60,000 nt of DNA, from NCBI RefSeq assembly GCF_963678635.1, contig NC_087067.1:61368594-61428593 (forward strand), read 5' to 3'. This stretch comes from Symsagittifera roscoffensis (taxonomy: Eukaryota; Xenacoelomorpha; Acoela; Convolutidae). Numbering within the stretch: position 1 is the stretch's first letter; the number at the start of each line of letters is the position of its first letter. The translations under genes and the position numbers were made by a program. Below are positions 19,701 through 29,568 of this stretch, one piece after another. The notes below the pieces were generated by a model, which had not been told where the DNA came from, made no database searches, and was given only the letters and a program-made list of their open reading frames with translations.

Positions 19701-22700
19701 GCCGCATAGCCCTTGATGAATTCTCTATAATAGTTGGCGAAACCCAGGAAGCTCATCAGCTGGTGCTCCGTCTTCGGTGATTTCCAGGTTAGGACTGCTT
19801 CCACGGCGTCTGGATCAGGTCTGATGCCGTGCTTATCTACCATCCTTCCCAAGTATTTAATCGAGTCCTTGAGTATCTCGCACTTTGATGGTTTACACTT
19901 CAGCCCCGATCTTTTCATGCACGCGAACACCTCGTCAAGCCTCTCGATGTGGTCTTCTAGTGTCGGCGTTGCTATTACCACGTCGTCCACGTAGCACATT
20001 ACCAGGTTGCCGTACTTCTTCGTCACGCCTATCAACGCGTGTGCCATCAGCCGCTGAAACGTGGCTGTTGCATTGCAGAGTCCAAACGGCATCCGTTTCC
20101 ATTGAAACAGACCCAACTCGCAGGCGAACCCTGTCTTGTCCCTGTCTTGCTTCCTTAATGGTACCTGCCAAAAGGCCGAGCCTAAATCAAGAGTCGTAAA
20201 AAATTTCGCATCACCTAACTTCGAGAGGCTCTCATCAATTCTAGGTATGGGATAGGCATCCTTCACCGTGACGGAGTTCAGGTATCGAAAGTCACAACAA
20301 AACCTTAACTGGTCGCCTTTCTTTTTGGCCATCACTACTCCACACGCCCACGGTGACTTGGATGGTTCTATCATGTCATACTCTAGTAACGTTTCGATTT
20401 CTTTTCTACACGCGTCCGATTTGTGTGGGGTCATGCGCTTCGCCCCCTCCCTGTGTGGTACCGCGTTTTCCTCAAGTTCAATTTCATGTTCAACAAAATT
20501 ACAACACCCGATATCCGCCTTGTGCCTTGAAAAAACCTCCTCGTTTCGCTCTAATACGTCCTTGATAGCTTCGAGCTGTTCATCTTTCAGTTTGCCCCTC
20601 AAATGTTCAATCTCCGGCAGAACCGGTTTATCAGTTTGCATTTCATCTAGTGTGGGTCGCTCTGGAAAGTTCGAACAGCTCGAAAGCCCATCGTCCGTTT
20701 CTGACTTAAGTGATTTGATAAGACCTGAAGAATCTTTTATTCTCTGCAATCGTCTCAAGATACAAATTTTGTCCCTGTGGTTGGGACAATCAACAACTTC
20801 ATTTTGTTTTGAGTTTTCAATTGTTTCATATCGAGTTTTAACCGGTAAAGCATAACCCAGTTTCCGCCCTCTCTGTATCGTGATCGGTATATCAAGGGTA
20901 TTCAACAAGACACTGACGCAGAGGCCGCTCTTCGTTATCGAAAATGATCTTCCTAAAACAGCAGCGCTTTGACTATTAGGATTTGGAACTATACACACTT
21001 GCTTGTTATCGCTTAGTTCATTATAGTTTTTCATCCTCAAGCTTACGATTGCCGCTTCATTAGCTTTTAACCTCACTCTCCTACTCAAGAATACCGGTGC
21101 TTTGTTTTCATTTGCCATTATTAAATTTACCGGTTTGATTGCGTACCTCCTATCCGGGTTCCGTATCCTGAACATTGCATTATTTAGATCAATCGTTACG
21201 TCGAAATTCCTGATGAAGTCTCTGCCCAAAATGAATTGGTCAGATTCATCTAGGTTTTCTACCACGATGAAGCTCATCCACAGGTTACGTTCCCCCAAAT
21301 TGAGGGCTATTATCGGCGTCCTGCCCAACACCCGAAGGGCCCCTTTGTTTGCAGCTGACAGCCGTATTCTCGAGTCTATCAAGTCACCTTTGTCAAAGCC
21401 CATTTTTTCCCATATTTCGATTGGTATGACGCTCAAGACTGCTCCCGTGTCAAGTAATCCACGTAACTGAGTCTTTTTGCCACTTATGTCTAGCACGTGT
21501 CCTGTCACGTCTGCTTCCGTCCCGATGTGCATTGCATCTTCTTCCAGCATCGCACAGTGTCCAATCGATCTTACTTTCAATTCCTCTTTCCCTACATAGA
21601 TTTGTCCAATTAGGTCTTCGTCGCATGTTATCATCGTTTTGGTATAGATGTTAATCCCATCTATATTTAGCATGACCTCGTGTGGACCATAAGCTTCAGT
21701 GTACCTATTATCAACTCGTACCGACTTGCTGCCCCCTCTCGTGAGTAGTGCCCTGAGCGCTCTAGAAGTCGTTTGTGGACTTATTCCACTCAAGTAGTCT
21801 GCATACACGTCAATGTGCATTATCGTCTGGTCGCTCGGCTCGCTCAAGTTTCTGGTTACCTCGTGGCCGCCCACTGTGATTATCGACATTATTCTTGCTC
21901 CGATTTTCGATATTCCAAAAGGTTTACCTGTCACCATTTTCACGGTGTTACAATTCCCAGTCTTCGTTGAGCCCGTTCTAGCCTCTGGTATTGAGTTCGA
22001 TCCGGTTAATGCTTCGTTAAAATTCTGTCTTTCGATCTCCAACTTTAGTCGTTGCTCTATTTCTTTCGCAGCCAGATCTTGTTTCACTTTGGCAATTGCT
22101 TCCGTCGCCGCTTTCTCATAATTTATCTCTAATGAGCTTCCGGCCGCGGACTCTAACGCACCGCTAACATGTGTAACAGCTTTCACTGTCTTCGTCGGCA
22201 ATTCGGTGTTTGGTGCCCCCAAGTTCCTAGATTCAAACTCGTTTTGCCTGTTCCGCTGATTCTGCACCGCCGCTAATGCCAACTTATGTTTGGGGTGATT
22301 CTGGTCCTTGACCGCTTCCCAGAACAAGGGACAATCCATTCTGAAGTGCCCCTCCTGGTTACAGAAGAAGCATCTGGCGCCTATCTTGATGATTAAGCCA
22401 TTATAGTACTCGTGTTCCTCCATCTGGCTCATATCCTCTTCATCCGGTGCATAACCTAGGCTCTTCATGCCTTGTTTGTACGTTGTGCAGTCAGCCACAT
22501 GATGATCCGCTGACCCGCAGTTCGCGCATGATCTGCGCTTGTCCATATCATCTCTAGGTTTGTACCATGATGACCTCTGGGGTTGGCTTCCCCCTTGCGT
22601 GTTCCTGTTTTCGGAATATGAGTACTTCTTAGGTTTCATCAGCATGTATTCTCTTGATTTCTGTCTCATTTCTTCTGGGGTGGGTGCGCTGTCCTTCGAC

Positions 22701-24418
22701 AATGTGTAGTATGTTGCTAACATTGTCCTTAAGTCATCACTTTTCACCCCATCGATGAACTTCGAGGCAATGCTAAAGTTCCGTCTATTTGTCGACTCCT
22801 CTGGGTCACTCCTCCTTCTCAAGCTCTCGAGGTCATCTAGGAACCGATCTATTGACTCGTCGTCCCTCTGCCTTCTCTTTTCAAATCGCATCATCGCTTG
22901 GTGACCCTTCATGCCTGACCCGAATCGATTCAGCAATATCTCGAAGATCTTGTCCGCGGTGTCGCGTTCTTCCTCCTTCTTTGCGACCACGCATTTTAAT
23001 GCCGTTCCTTCCAAGTTGCTCAGTATGGCTGTACATGCTTGCCTTTCGTCACTCAAGTTATCTTGCTCTAGATGTAATCTCATCACTTCCACCCAAGTGT
23101 CAATGCATCCATCGGAGTCGTCTTTGAATTCCTTTGGCTTCTTGAATGTCTTTCTTGTTTTTCCCTCTCTCCTGTCGCTCGAGTCAGTGTTCCTCGTGGC
23201 GAAGGCCTCTAGAGTCCTGTTCATCATCTCCCAAGTGCTGGCCCATGTCATAGCATCCGGTCTTGTGTTGCTGTTAGCTGTTGAATCTCCCGGAGCAGTC
23301 GTTGTATTCGACGTTCCATTCTTCATTATTGTTTTCGCAGCTGTTGGTGCTATGCTTATCGCATCCCTGGTTAAGGGCAACGGTGTCGATTGTCGTTTGT
23401 TCCTTTGTGGTTCTGCAAAGTCAACTCTGGTGCCTTGCGTACGATCCGCTGCCGGTCTTTCTTGTGGAGTAGAACCTCTCAAGATTGCATCCAACTTCGC
23501 CTGTATTGCACACGAACTCTCGGCTTGACTCCTGCCCATTGTGTCCATTCTCCTTTCCAGGCTCCCTAATTGGCTGTTGACATCATCATATCGGTTCTTC
23601 AACTGTTGCATGTCTGTTTTGATGTTCTTTTCTCGTTCTTCATTGGTGGCTTCTACCTTATCTGACATTTCCTTGAGTCTCTCATCTGTTGCCTTAGCTA
23701 GGTTAAAATAACTGTCTAGATACTCGTGCTTGTTGTATCTTATCTCCTTTTTTATCACCTCTCTGTCTTCCTCACTGTGCTTAAGTCTTTTGTCAATCTG
23801 ATTTAATTTCGCCAACAAGTCACCCAGCTCAATGGTAGTCTCTTCATGGTCAGCTGTCGGTCTCTCTTCGGCCGTAGCCTCTGCTTTAGCTTGTTCCTCT
23901 CTTGGATTGGCTTCTGAGGTCTTCGTGCTCACTGTCCCAAACGTTCGTGCTCTTTCTGCTTTTGGTTCTTCAGTCACGTTTTCTTTTGTTTTTATTCCGA
24001 ACATTATTCCCAATTTTTCCGTAAAAGATGTCCTCTTTACTTGAGAGTCTTCTTTCACCGTTTCTTCGGTGTTGCCTATTGCATCTTCCGCGTCATCTAT
24101 CGGTGAGAACTCTATGGGTTTCTGGTTCGGTTCCTCTGCATTGGGCATTGGAGTTGACTCTGTCGCCATCTTCCCTGTTTCATCCACACTTTGATCGGGT
24201 GTCTCTAGATCAATCTCGATGGTGGGTTCTGCTCTCTCCCCTTCCGTGCCCTCTTTCGCCCTGTTCTCCGCTGTACTCCTTGTGCTGACCATGTTAACTG
24301 AAAAGTTCTTCTTTGTTATCTTTGGGCCCGTTGATGTCGTCCCGCGCAGCGATGAATTATATTTCGTGTTTGATCCACTTGACCTTTTTTCGAGCACCGG
24401 AACCCTACTCCGCCTCAT
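19676..24418 (-). CDS. gag-pol: Gag-protease-reverse transcriptase of element M
   Basis: 1580 codons from ATG 24418. The second Met (codon 43, 24292) aligns better with the first ATG of O's gag and may be the true start. Order: acidic N terminus; coiled-coil stretch about 200-280; Ty3-type capsid about 400-560 (DGCIDTWVEVM, NLEGTAL, LLNRFGSG); two zinc knuckles of form CX2CX4HX4C near 630 (CANCGSADHHVADC) and 682 (CFFCNQEGHFRMDC); retropepsin with DTGA at Asp990 and a downstream ILGRDF; RT with CDFRYLN, TTLDLGSAFWQ, MPFGLCNA and the catalytic YVDD at 1476-1479. Gag and pol share one frame here, so no gag/pol frameshift is needed. The ORF ends in a frame break at the start of RNase H. The protein would package the RNA, process itself and copy the element. 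Confidence 0.95.
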   Translation of the reverse strand: MRRSRVPVLEKRSSGSNTKYNSSLRGTTSTGPKITKKNFSVNMVSTRSTAENRAKEGTEGERAEPTIEIDLETPDQSVDETGKMATESTPMPNAEEPNQKPIEFSPIDDAEDAIGNTEETVKEDSQVKRTSFTEKLGIMFGIKTKENVTEEPKAERARTFGTVSTKTSEANPREEQAKAEATAEERPTADHEETTIELGDLLAKLNQIDKRLKHSEEDREVIKKEIRYNKHEYLDSYFNLAKATDERLKEMSDKVEATNEEREKNIKTDMQQLKNRYDDVNSQLGSLERRMDTMGRSQAESSCAIQAKLDAILRGSTPQERPAADRTQGTRVDFAEPQRNKRQSTPLPLTRDAISIAPTAAKTIMKNGTSNTTTAPGDSTANSNTRPDAMTWASTWEMMNRTLEAFATRNTDSSDRREGKTRKTFKKPKEFKDDSDGCIDTWVEVMRLHLEQDNLSDERQACTAILSNLEGTALKCVVAKKEEERDTADKIFEILLNRFGSGMKGHQAMMRFEKRRQRDDESIDRFLDDLESLRRRSDPEESTNRRNFSIASKFIDGVKSDDLRTMLATYYTLSKDSAPTPEEMRQKSREYMLMKPKKYSYSENRNTQGGSQPQRSSWYKPRDDMDKRRSCANCGSADHHVADCTTYKQGMKSLGYAPDEEDMSQMEEHEYYNGLIIKIGARCFFCNQEGHFRMDCPLFWEAVKDQNHPKHKLALAAVQNQRNRQNEFESRNLGAPNTELPTKTVKAVTHVSGALESAAGSSLEINYEKAATEAIAKVKQDLAAKEIEQRLKLEIERQNFNEALTGSNSIPEARTGSTKTGNCNTVKMVTGKPFGISKIGARIMSIITVGGHEVTRNLSEPSDQTIMHIDVYADYLSGISPQTTSRALRALLTRGGSKSVRVDNRYTEAYGPHEVMLNIDGINIYTKTMITCDEDLIGQIYVGKEELKVRSIGHCAMLEEDAMHIGTEADVTGHVLDISGKKTQLRGLLDTGAVLSVIPIEIWEKMGFDKGDLIDSRIRLSAANKGALRVLGRTPIIALNLGERNLWMSFIVVENLDESDQFILGRDFIRNFDVTIDLNNAMFRIRNPDRRYAIKPVNLIMANENKAPVFLSRRVRLKANEAAIVSLRMKNYNELSDNKQVCIVPNPNSQSAAVLGRSFSITKSGLCVSVLLNTLDIPITIQRGRKLGYALPVKTRYETIENSKQNEVVDCPNHRDKICILRRLQRIKDSSGLIKSLKSETDDGLSSCSNFPERPTLDEMQTDKPVLPEIEHLRGKLKDEQLEAIKDVLERNEEVFSRHKADIGCCNFVEHEIELEENAVPHREGAKRMTPHKSDACRKEIETLLEYDMIEPSKSPWACGVVMAKKKGDQLRFCCDFRYLNSVTVKDAYPIPRIDESLSKLGDAKFFTTLDLGSAFWQVPLRKQDRDKTGFACELGLFQWKRMPFGLCNATATFQRLMAHALIGVTKKYGNLVMCYVDDVVIATPTLEDHIERLDEVFACMKRSGLKCKPSKCEILKDSIKYLGRMVDKHGIRPDPDAVEAVLTWKSPKTEHQLMSFLGFANYYREFIKGYAARYTRCNN

Positions 24419-24707
24419 TATTTCTATTTACAACTGCTTTTATTTACAATTTTGTTATATACACGATTCTATCCTAATAGTAAGTAGTAAAAAAAATAAA
24501 AAAAAACGTGTTAAAGACCTTGTCCAATTTTCTTTCTAAAACCTCCGAAAAACTTTCCTTAATTTGGTCTTAACCGTACCTATTTCGATTTGTCTTATTC
24601 TGTCTTAAGACACACTTGTTGTGATTCTGCTTCAATTTTTATACCGTCCCAAGACTATTCGTCACTATCACAGTACTCTCCGCTAGTGTCCTAAGACCCT
24701 TGTACCA

Positions 24708-25385
24708 AGACTACTGTCCCAAGACTAGTGTCCCAAGACTACTGTCCCAAGACTAGTGTCCCAAGACTACTGTCCCAAGACTAGTGTCCCAAGGCTAGTG
24801 TCCCAAGACCAGTGTCCCAAGGCTAGTGTCCCAAGACCAGTGTCCCAAGGCTAGTGTCCCAAGACTACTGTCCCAAGACTAGTGTCCCAAGGGTAGTGTC
24901 CCAAGACCAGTGTCCCAAGGCTGGTGTCCCAAGACTACTGTCCCAAGACCAGTGTCCCAAGGCCAGTGTCCCAAGACTAGTGTCCCAAGACCCTTGTCCC
25001 AAGACCACTGTCCCAAGACCACTGTCCCAAGACCCTGTCCCAAGACCACTGTCCCAAGACCCTGTCCCAAGACCCCTGTCCCAAGACCCTGTCCCAAGAC
25101 CACTGTCCCAAGACCCTGTCCCAAGACCCTGTCCCAAGACCCTTGTCCCAAGACCACTGTCCCAAGACCCTGTCCCAAGACCACTGTCCCAAGACCCTGT
25201 CCCAAGACCACTGTCCCAAGACCACTGTCCCAAGACCACTGTCCCAAGACCACTGTCCCAAGACCCTGTCCCAAGACCACTGTCCCAAGACCCTGTCCCA
25301 AGACCACTGTCCCAAGACCCTGTCCCAAGACCACTGTCCCAAGACTGCTCTGTCCCAAGACTTCTTCGGTACTGTCCCAAGACTC
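24708..25385. repeat. 13-15-bp tandem array in M's leader, about 50 units
   Basis: The core TGTCCCAAGAC is repeated head to tail for about 680 bp. Units are TGTCCCAAGACTAG or ...TAC in the left part and TGTCCCAAGACCAC alternating with the 13-bp TGTCCCAAGACCC in the right part. Because units of 13, 14 and 15 bp contain almost no stop codons, long repetitive frames appear on both strands. These are by-products of the array, not genes. Confidence 0.95.
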
Positions 25386-26199
25386 GTAACGGAGTGTCTT
25401 CCTCGTTGTAGGGACTTCTTGTATCACCGTACCTTGTACCACCACTCAAGCTCTAGTAAAATTTTCCCAAAAACCCTCTCTTAAAAGCCAAATGCTGACC
25501 CCCCTCTTCTTTTGGTTGTTTCTATTTCAATGTAGGTGTGCAGGTATCTTGTGATCACCTGTTCGTATAAAACCAAACACAAATCCTCACTAAAATGCAA
25601 TAAAAATCTGAGTAAGAAAAATAATAAAAACAGAAAAATGAGCCCACCTGAAATTCAAAGGTGACCAATGTCTACCTTTCGTCTAAAAAAAATTTGTCTG
25701 GTACCTAATTGCCACGCGTTTTCCTCCCCCCACTGGTGATCTTATGGGGTATCACAAAAGCTGTCTATATCCGGTCCTCTCTACCAAACCAACCAGCATA
25801 CCAGTCTTAACTCGAGTTGAATTTTGGATCTCCACCTAATATTACCAACGCGTGTTAATTTCTAATGTAACTAAGTCAACGATGTCGACTAATTAGTTAC
25901 TCTAATTTCCCCCTTTTTACAATTTACAACCGCCAACCTCTAACTTAACCAGTCCCCCTTCTAACCTCCCCCCTTTCTAGCCCCCCTTCTTAAGCCTAAA
26001 AATTACTTTAAGCGCCGGGTGCTAAACCTCTCAAGAGAAAACCGTAGACCTGTTTCCAGGCCTGCTCAAGTAAAAACGTTCCTCAAAACTGGGGGATTTC
26101 GCTTATCCAATTTTACACTTATCTCCTATAATGTAATGTGGATTCTAACGATACCCGTTCTGCCCAACTTGAGAACTCGAGAATTGCCAAATCCCTCTT

Positions 26200-26402
26200 G
26201 GCTGCTTTCCCACTCGACTGGTCACCTGTTCCAGTCCAGTCTCCTATTGGTTCAGCCAAGTGTCCCTGAACCACTTTCCCACTCGGCTGGTCACCTCTTC
26301 CAGTCAAGTCTCCTATTGGTTCAGCTCAAGTGTCCTTGAACCACTTTCCCACTCGGCTGGTCACCTCTTCCAGTCAAGTCTCCTATTGGTCCAGCTAAGT
26401 TC
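26200..26402. repeat. 69/70-bp unit repeated three times
   Basis: Units start CACTCGACTG or CACTCGGCTG at 26211, 26280 and 26350. They share GGTCACCTCTTCCAGTC and TCTCCTATTGGTTCAGC. The second and third units are almost identical and the first slightly diverged. Confidence 0.9.
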
Positions 26403-26860
26403 CAAGCTATCTGAAAACCCTTGACAACGCCCCACTTCGGGCACTTTATTCAGTTTACTGGTTTAAATTGCTAGGTTGATCGAAACGATCGAACTTGTAA
26501 AACAGTATGGGTATACTATTTAATTAATATAAAGGTTTGATCCAACTAATCTGGTGTCAAAGTCACTGTCTTTTTTCGTTTTATGGTTTTTGTTCCTTTT
26601 TCTATTCTTTTTTTTTTTTTTTTTGCTTTTTGTCTTTTTGCTCGTGTTTTTGTCCCCCTAGTTGTCCCCCTTTACTCGGTTAGCTAAGCCTCGTTCGGAG
26701 AGCGTACCAGGAAATTTTCTCGAGTTTTCTTAAAAAGCTATCACGGTACAACCGGAAGGTTTGCACGTTCCTGTCAAACCGTACCGCCGGTGCTCTAGAA
26801 TGGGCATTCAGCCCGAAGCTGTCTCAAGTGGGTTTGACTCCGTAGTCTTGATGTCGTAAA

Positions 26861-26875
26861 CACCCAGGAGCGCCA
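26861..26875 (-). promoter_or_regulatory. Primer-binding site of element M
   Basis: In sense direction TGGCGCTCCTGGGTG starts 12 bases inside the 5' LTR end. It begins TGG as expected for pairing with a tRNA 3' CCA. The 15-mer is identical at 27831-27845, next to the much-diverged LTR of element O, so it is under constraint. The matching tRNA would end CACCCAGGAGCGCCA; its identity was not determined. Confidence 0.75.
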
Positions 26876-26886
26876 TAAAAACACTA

Positions 26887-27773
26887 TGTAACATTCGTCT
26901 ACTACAGTCACACATGAGGCTTAAGAAAAATAGGCCCTATAACTATTGGCTCAGGAGTCAGGGACACTATCTCTTGTGTTTTACCACCTCAAATCAGTCG
27001 GAGCCAATTCGGTTCGCTCGTGACATGAGACTACGACCCGTTACAGCTTAAAGGCTACTACTAAAATATCCCCCCACTCTAGAATTAGAAACGTCCCCAT
27101 ACTTAGGTCTCTAGATACCCAAAATACATGAACGCCGTTAAAAACCGGGTCGGAACAATCCGTTAAGTTACTTTTTTTTATTAGACAGTGGAACTTTGAT
27201 CCATTTCAGATGGATCAACCTAAAACTCGCCTTACCTCAACATAACAATTATAAAACACACTCTAGAATTTAAATTAAGTACTCACATTGTAGCACGCTC
27301 AAGAACCAGGAAGTAAATAAGTCGGTAGACAACTCAAGAATTAATAAAATAACTAAGATAAGTTTAATGTCAGTCAGTTTTAACAACAAGAACCAGTTTT
27401 TACTCTAGACTGCAGGTTTTCGTGAACCATTGGGACACTCTAGCTGTCCACCTTTCCACCGAAGGTTCACTCTGGTCCAGTTCGAATAATTGTTGTCTCG
27501 GGAATACTCTGTCTTCTATTTCAGATAGGACAGCTCTACTCTTGTTCACTATGATGGAAATTGCGAATAGCAATTTCCCACTCGTTTTTATCTGACAACT
27601 TTCCCGCTATTGTTCTGAAATTGTTCTGATTTCTTTTTCTGATTTTCAGTTATCGCGAGAAAATCGTGCATGACATGTTCCATTCGAAATTTTGAAAAAT
27701 TAAATTTCACTCCAAAATCAAGTGTTTTCTGCTCTTCTCAAGGTCAAACTTCCAAATATGACCGACTGGCACA
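26887..27773 (-). repeat. 5' LTR of element M
   Basis: 887 bp, TG...CA, the same length as 4894-5780 with two mismatches. A sense-strand AATAAA lies at 27177-27182. In sense direction this is the promoter-bearing copy. Its outer edge (27774) continues directly into the leader of element O. Confidence 0.95.
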
Positions 27774-28657
27774 GAGGGTACGTCGCTGAAACGCTTGCTG
27801 ATCATGATGGTTTCATGCCTTTAACAGGCCCACCCAGGAGCGCCATAAAAACGTCTATGTAACATTCGCCCAAATATCACACAGCGACGGAGCGTAGAAA
27901 AAGTACCTATTAACGACTGGCAGGCGTCAGTTACCTTAATTCTACTCGTTTTTTACCGTCTCGACCTTGCCAGTTGATTTTCTGGTCTGTCTAGGGCAAA
28001 GTAAAAAGTTACCATTTTTAGGCCATCAGTCAAACGACTTTCGATCAGCTTTCGTTTACATGCGAACACAGCCACATAGCTGAGTCTCGGATCCTCAGAC
28101 TACGTGATTGTCATTAAAAACACGGCTCGAACAACCTATTTTAACATGTTTTTGTGTGACAGTTTTACATTAAATCCATTGGAGATGGATTGACCCTTTC
28201 CTTTTTCTTGCTACTCATGCTCTGAAATATTAAATAAAAACGGTGTTAATTAAGATCTATGACATTATAGCAGCTATATAGTCAGTCTGTACAGTCCCTT
28301 CACATAGACTGTCTCTGGGGGACCAAGCCTCCGCTCCCGTGATATTCTTGAGATAACACTCTTATCTCTTATCTTTCGTGTCCCGGGAGGGTTCCGTGGT
28401 ATATTTCTTCCCCCACTGAAGCCTCCTTCTCCACAAATATCCGTCGCTAAGGTTCTTATCGTGTGTTATTGACACGATAAGAGGCTTCGTAATTTTCTGT
28501 CTCTGTTACGACTGTTTTCCACAATCTCTATCGTTGTTCTGATTTCGTCTTTTTTATTCAAAATGGCCGTCTTTTTTCTATTTCTCAGAAATGTTCTTCT
28601 TCCAATCGAAATTTTAAAAATAAAAATTCTAGAACATTCTGACCCTCCGTCGCAACA
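27774..28657 (-). mobile_element. 5' end of element O: LTR, PBS and first bases of its leader
   Basis: 27858-28657 is an 800-bp LTR bounded by TG and CA. It parallels M's LTR in layout: it starts TGTAACATTCG and shows TTAAAAA-C-GG-TCG-AACAA, ATCCATT-AGATGGAT and a shared 3' pattern, but is heavily diverged. 27831-27845 repeats M's PBS exactly. 27774-27830 is the beginning of O's leader, interrupted by M and resuming at 4893. The outer CA end at 28657 is inferred by analogy and could be off by some bases. Confidence 0.75.
27831..27845 (-). promoter_or_regulatory. Primer-binding site of element O
   Basis: Sense TGGCGCTCCTGGGTG, identical to M's PBS and also placed 12 bases inside its LTR. The following CATAAAAAC-type bases are shared as well. 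Confidence 0.7.
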
Positions 28658-28740
28658 CTTTTATGTTCATAAGGCCTTTAGTCACTCTTTTTTATGTCGC
28701 CGGAAGGTTGTGCTGTGTCATCTGGCAGAATGGCACATTT

Positions 28741-29568
28741 AAGTCCTTACGTTTTAAAATATTCTTGGTTCAAATGCAGTTCGAGAGACTGGAGCGAATA
28801 TTGCAATACACATCTCTTTATTCGATGGACTTCATCATTGCTCCGTAATGTAGCTGAACATATTATTGTAGGCGTTGAAGTTTGTTTGTCGATCAACATT
28901 TATCTTAAGTAAACATCAGTTTGGCAAGGATCCAAAGATTCGAATTGAATTTAGCTTATTGCTGTTTTGTTTATTTGGTGGCTTAGTGGATGAACTTCAC
29001 AACTAGTCACAAGACAGAACATCGTTATGTATGATTTTGAGTCAATGGATTTAATCAAGCAACGATAATGCTTTTTCATGGACTGTTAAGCAAATTTTGG
29101 GTTAGTGCTTATGCTTGAAATTCAAGCATGATATAGATATTCGGTAAAAATGATTTATAAACACTTGCTTAAAAACCATTGAAATATGTTTTCTGGCCAA
29201 ACATTGCTATGATGAAGAACGATTCATGTCTTCCCGGCACTCGAAAAAATAGCGGAATGCGAGGGCTCGGGTAAATTTGAGTAATCGAAACAATAGACAG
29301 CCGTTATTTTTATGCATTATGGAGAATTGTAAAAAAAGTTTCCGGCATTTTCAGTGTTGTTGGACATTTCACAATTGGCCGATTATTTTTATAACTTTTG
29401 AAAAAAATAACGGATTTTATATGATTGTGAAGGTTTTTATTCTGACCAAATTTTCTACGAAAAGTTTTGCGCCGATAAAAGTATGAACGGTTGAATTCAT
29501 GTAAAAATATTTTTATTACCTGGAATCAATCTTCAAGTTCTGAGGAAATTGTCAATAAGTCCACTTTC
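28741..29568. repeat. Dispersed repeat A, copy 1 (about 830 bp)
   Basis: Matches 52936-53762 along its whole length in the same orientation with scattered substitutions and small indels, roughly 95 % by eye. It starts AAGTCCTTAC and ends AATAAGTCCACTTTC in both copies, with unrelated sequence beyond, so the two ends are sharp. No terminal inverted repeats, poly(A) tail or coding frame were recognised; it may be a non-autonomous element or a fragment of a larger one. Confidence 0.9.

Larger units (their letters stand above)
24419..26886 (-). other. 5' leader of element M
   Basis: 2.47 kb between the 5' LTR and the gag ATG, unusually long for a Ty3 leader. It contains the 14-bp array, a 69-bp triplication, an 18-T run near 26609-26625 and the PBS, each listed separately. 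No conserved coding frame was found. A role in packaging or translation control is possible but not shown. Confidence 0.7.
4894..27773 (-). mobile_element. Element M: giant 22.9-kb Ty3/gypsy LTR retrotransposon
   Basis: Two 887-bp direct repeats beginning TG and ending CA bound a minus-strand internal region. That region has gag, protease, RT, RNase H, integrase in Ty3 order, and a giant extra ORF before the 3' LTR. A hand alignment of the LTRs found two mismatches (near 5024/27019 and 5576/27568), about 99.8 % identity, so the insertion is very recent. A PBS-like site and a short purine tract sit at the expected inner edges. Flanks share only GAG (4891-4893 and 27774-27776), consistent with a very short target duplication but not proof of one. 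Most Ty3 elements are 5-10 kb; the excess here is the 8.9-kb third ORF, the pol tail and the repeat-rich leader. Confidence 0.95.

Noticed and set aside
24708-25385. CRISPR-like array
   Set aside because: There are no unique spacers; the units are contiguous short tandem repeats inside a retrotransposon leader in eukaryotic DNA.
24854-25484. Long repetitive frames on both strands (CPKT/VPRP or LGQ/SWDS repeats)
   Set aside because: They follow a short tandem array whose unit contains almost no stop codons; all frames are open for that reason and start codons are incidental.
4889-27778. A 4-6-bp target-site duplication for element M
   Set aside because: Only GAG is shared directly at the two junctions; anything longer would be forced.
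28663-28912. Two small overlapping plus-strand frames
   Set aside because: They overlap the start of a dispersed repeat and are not kept in its second copy.
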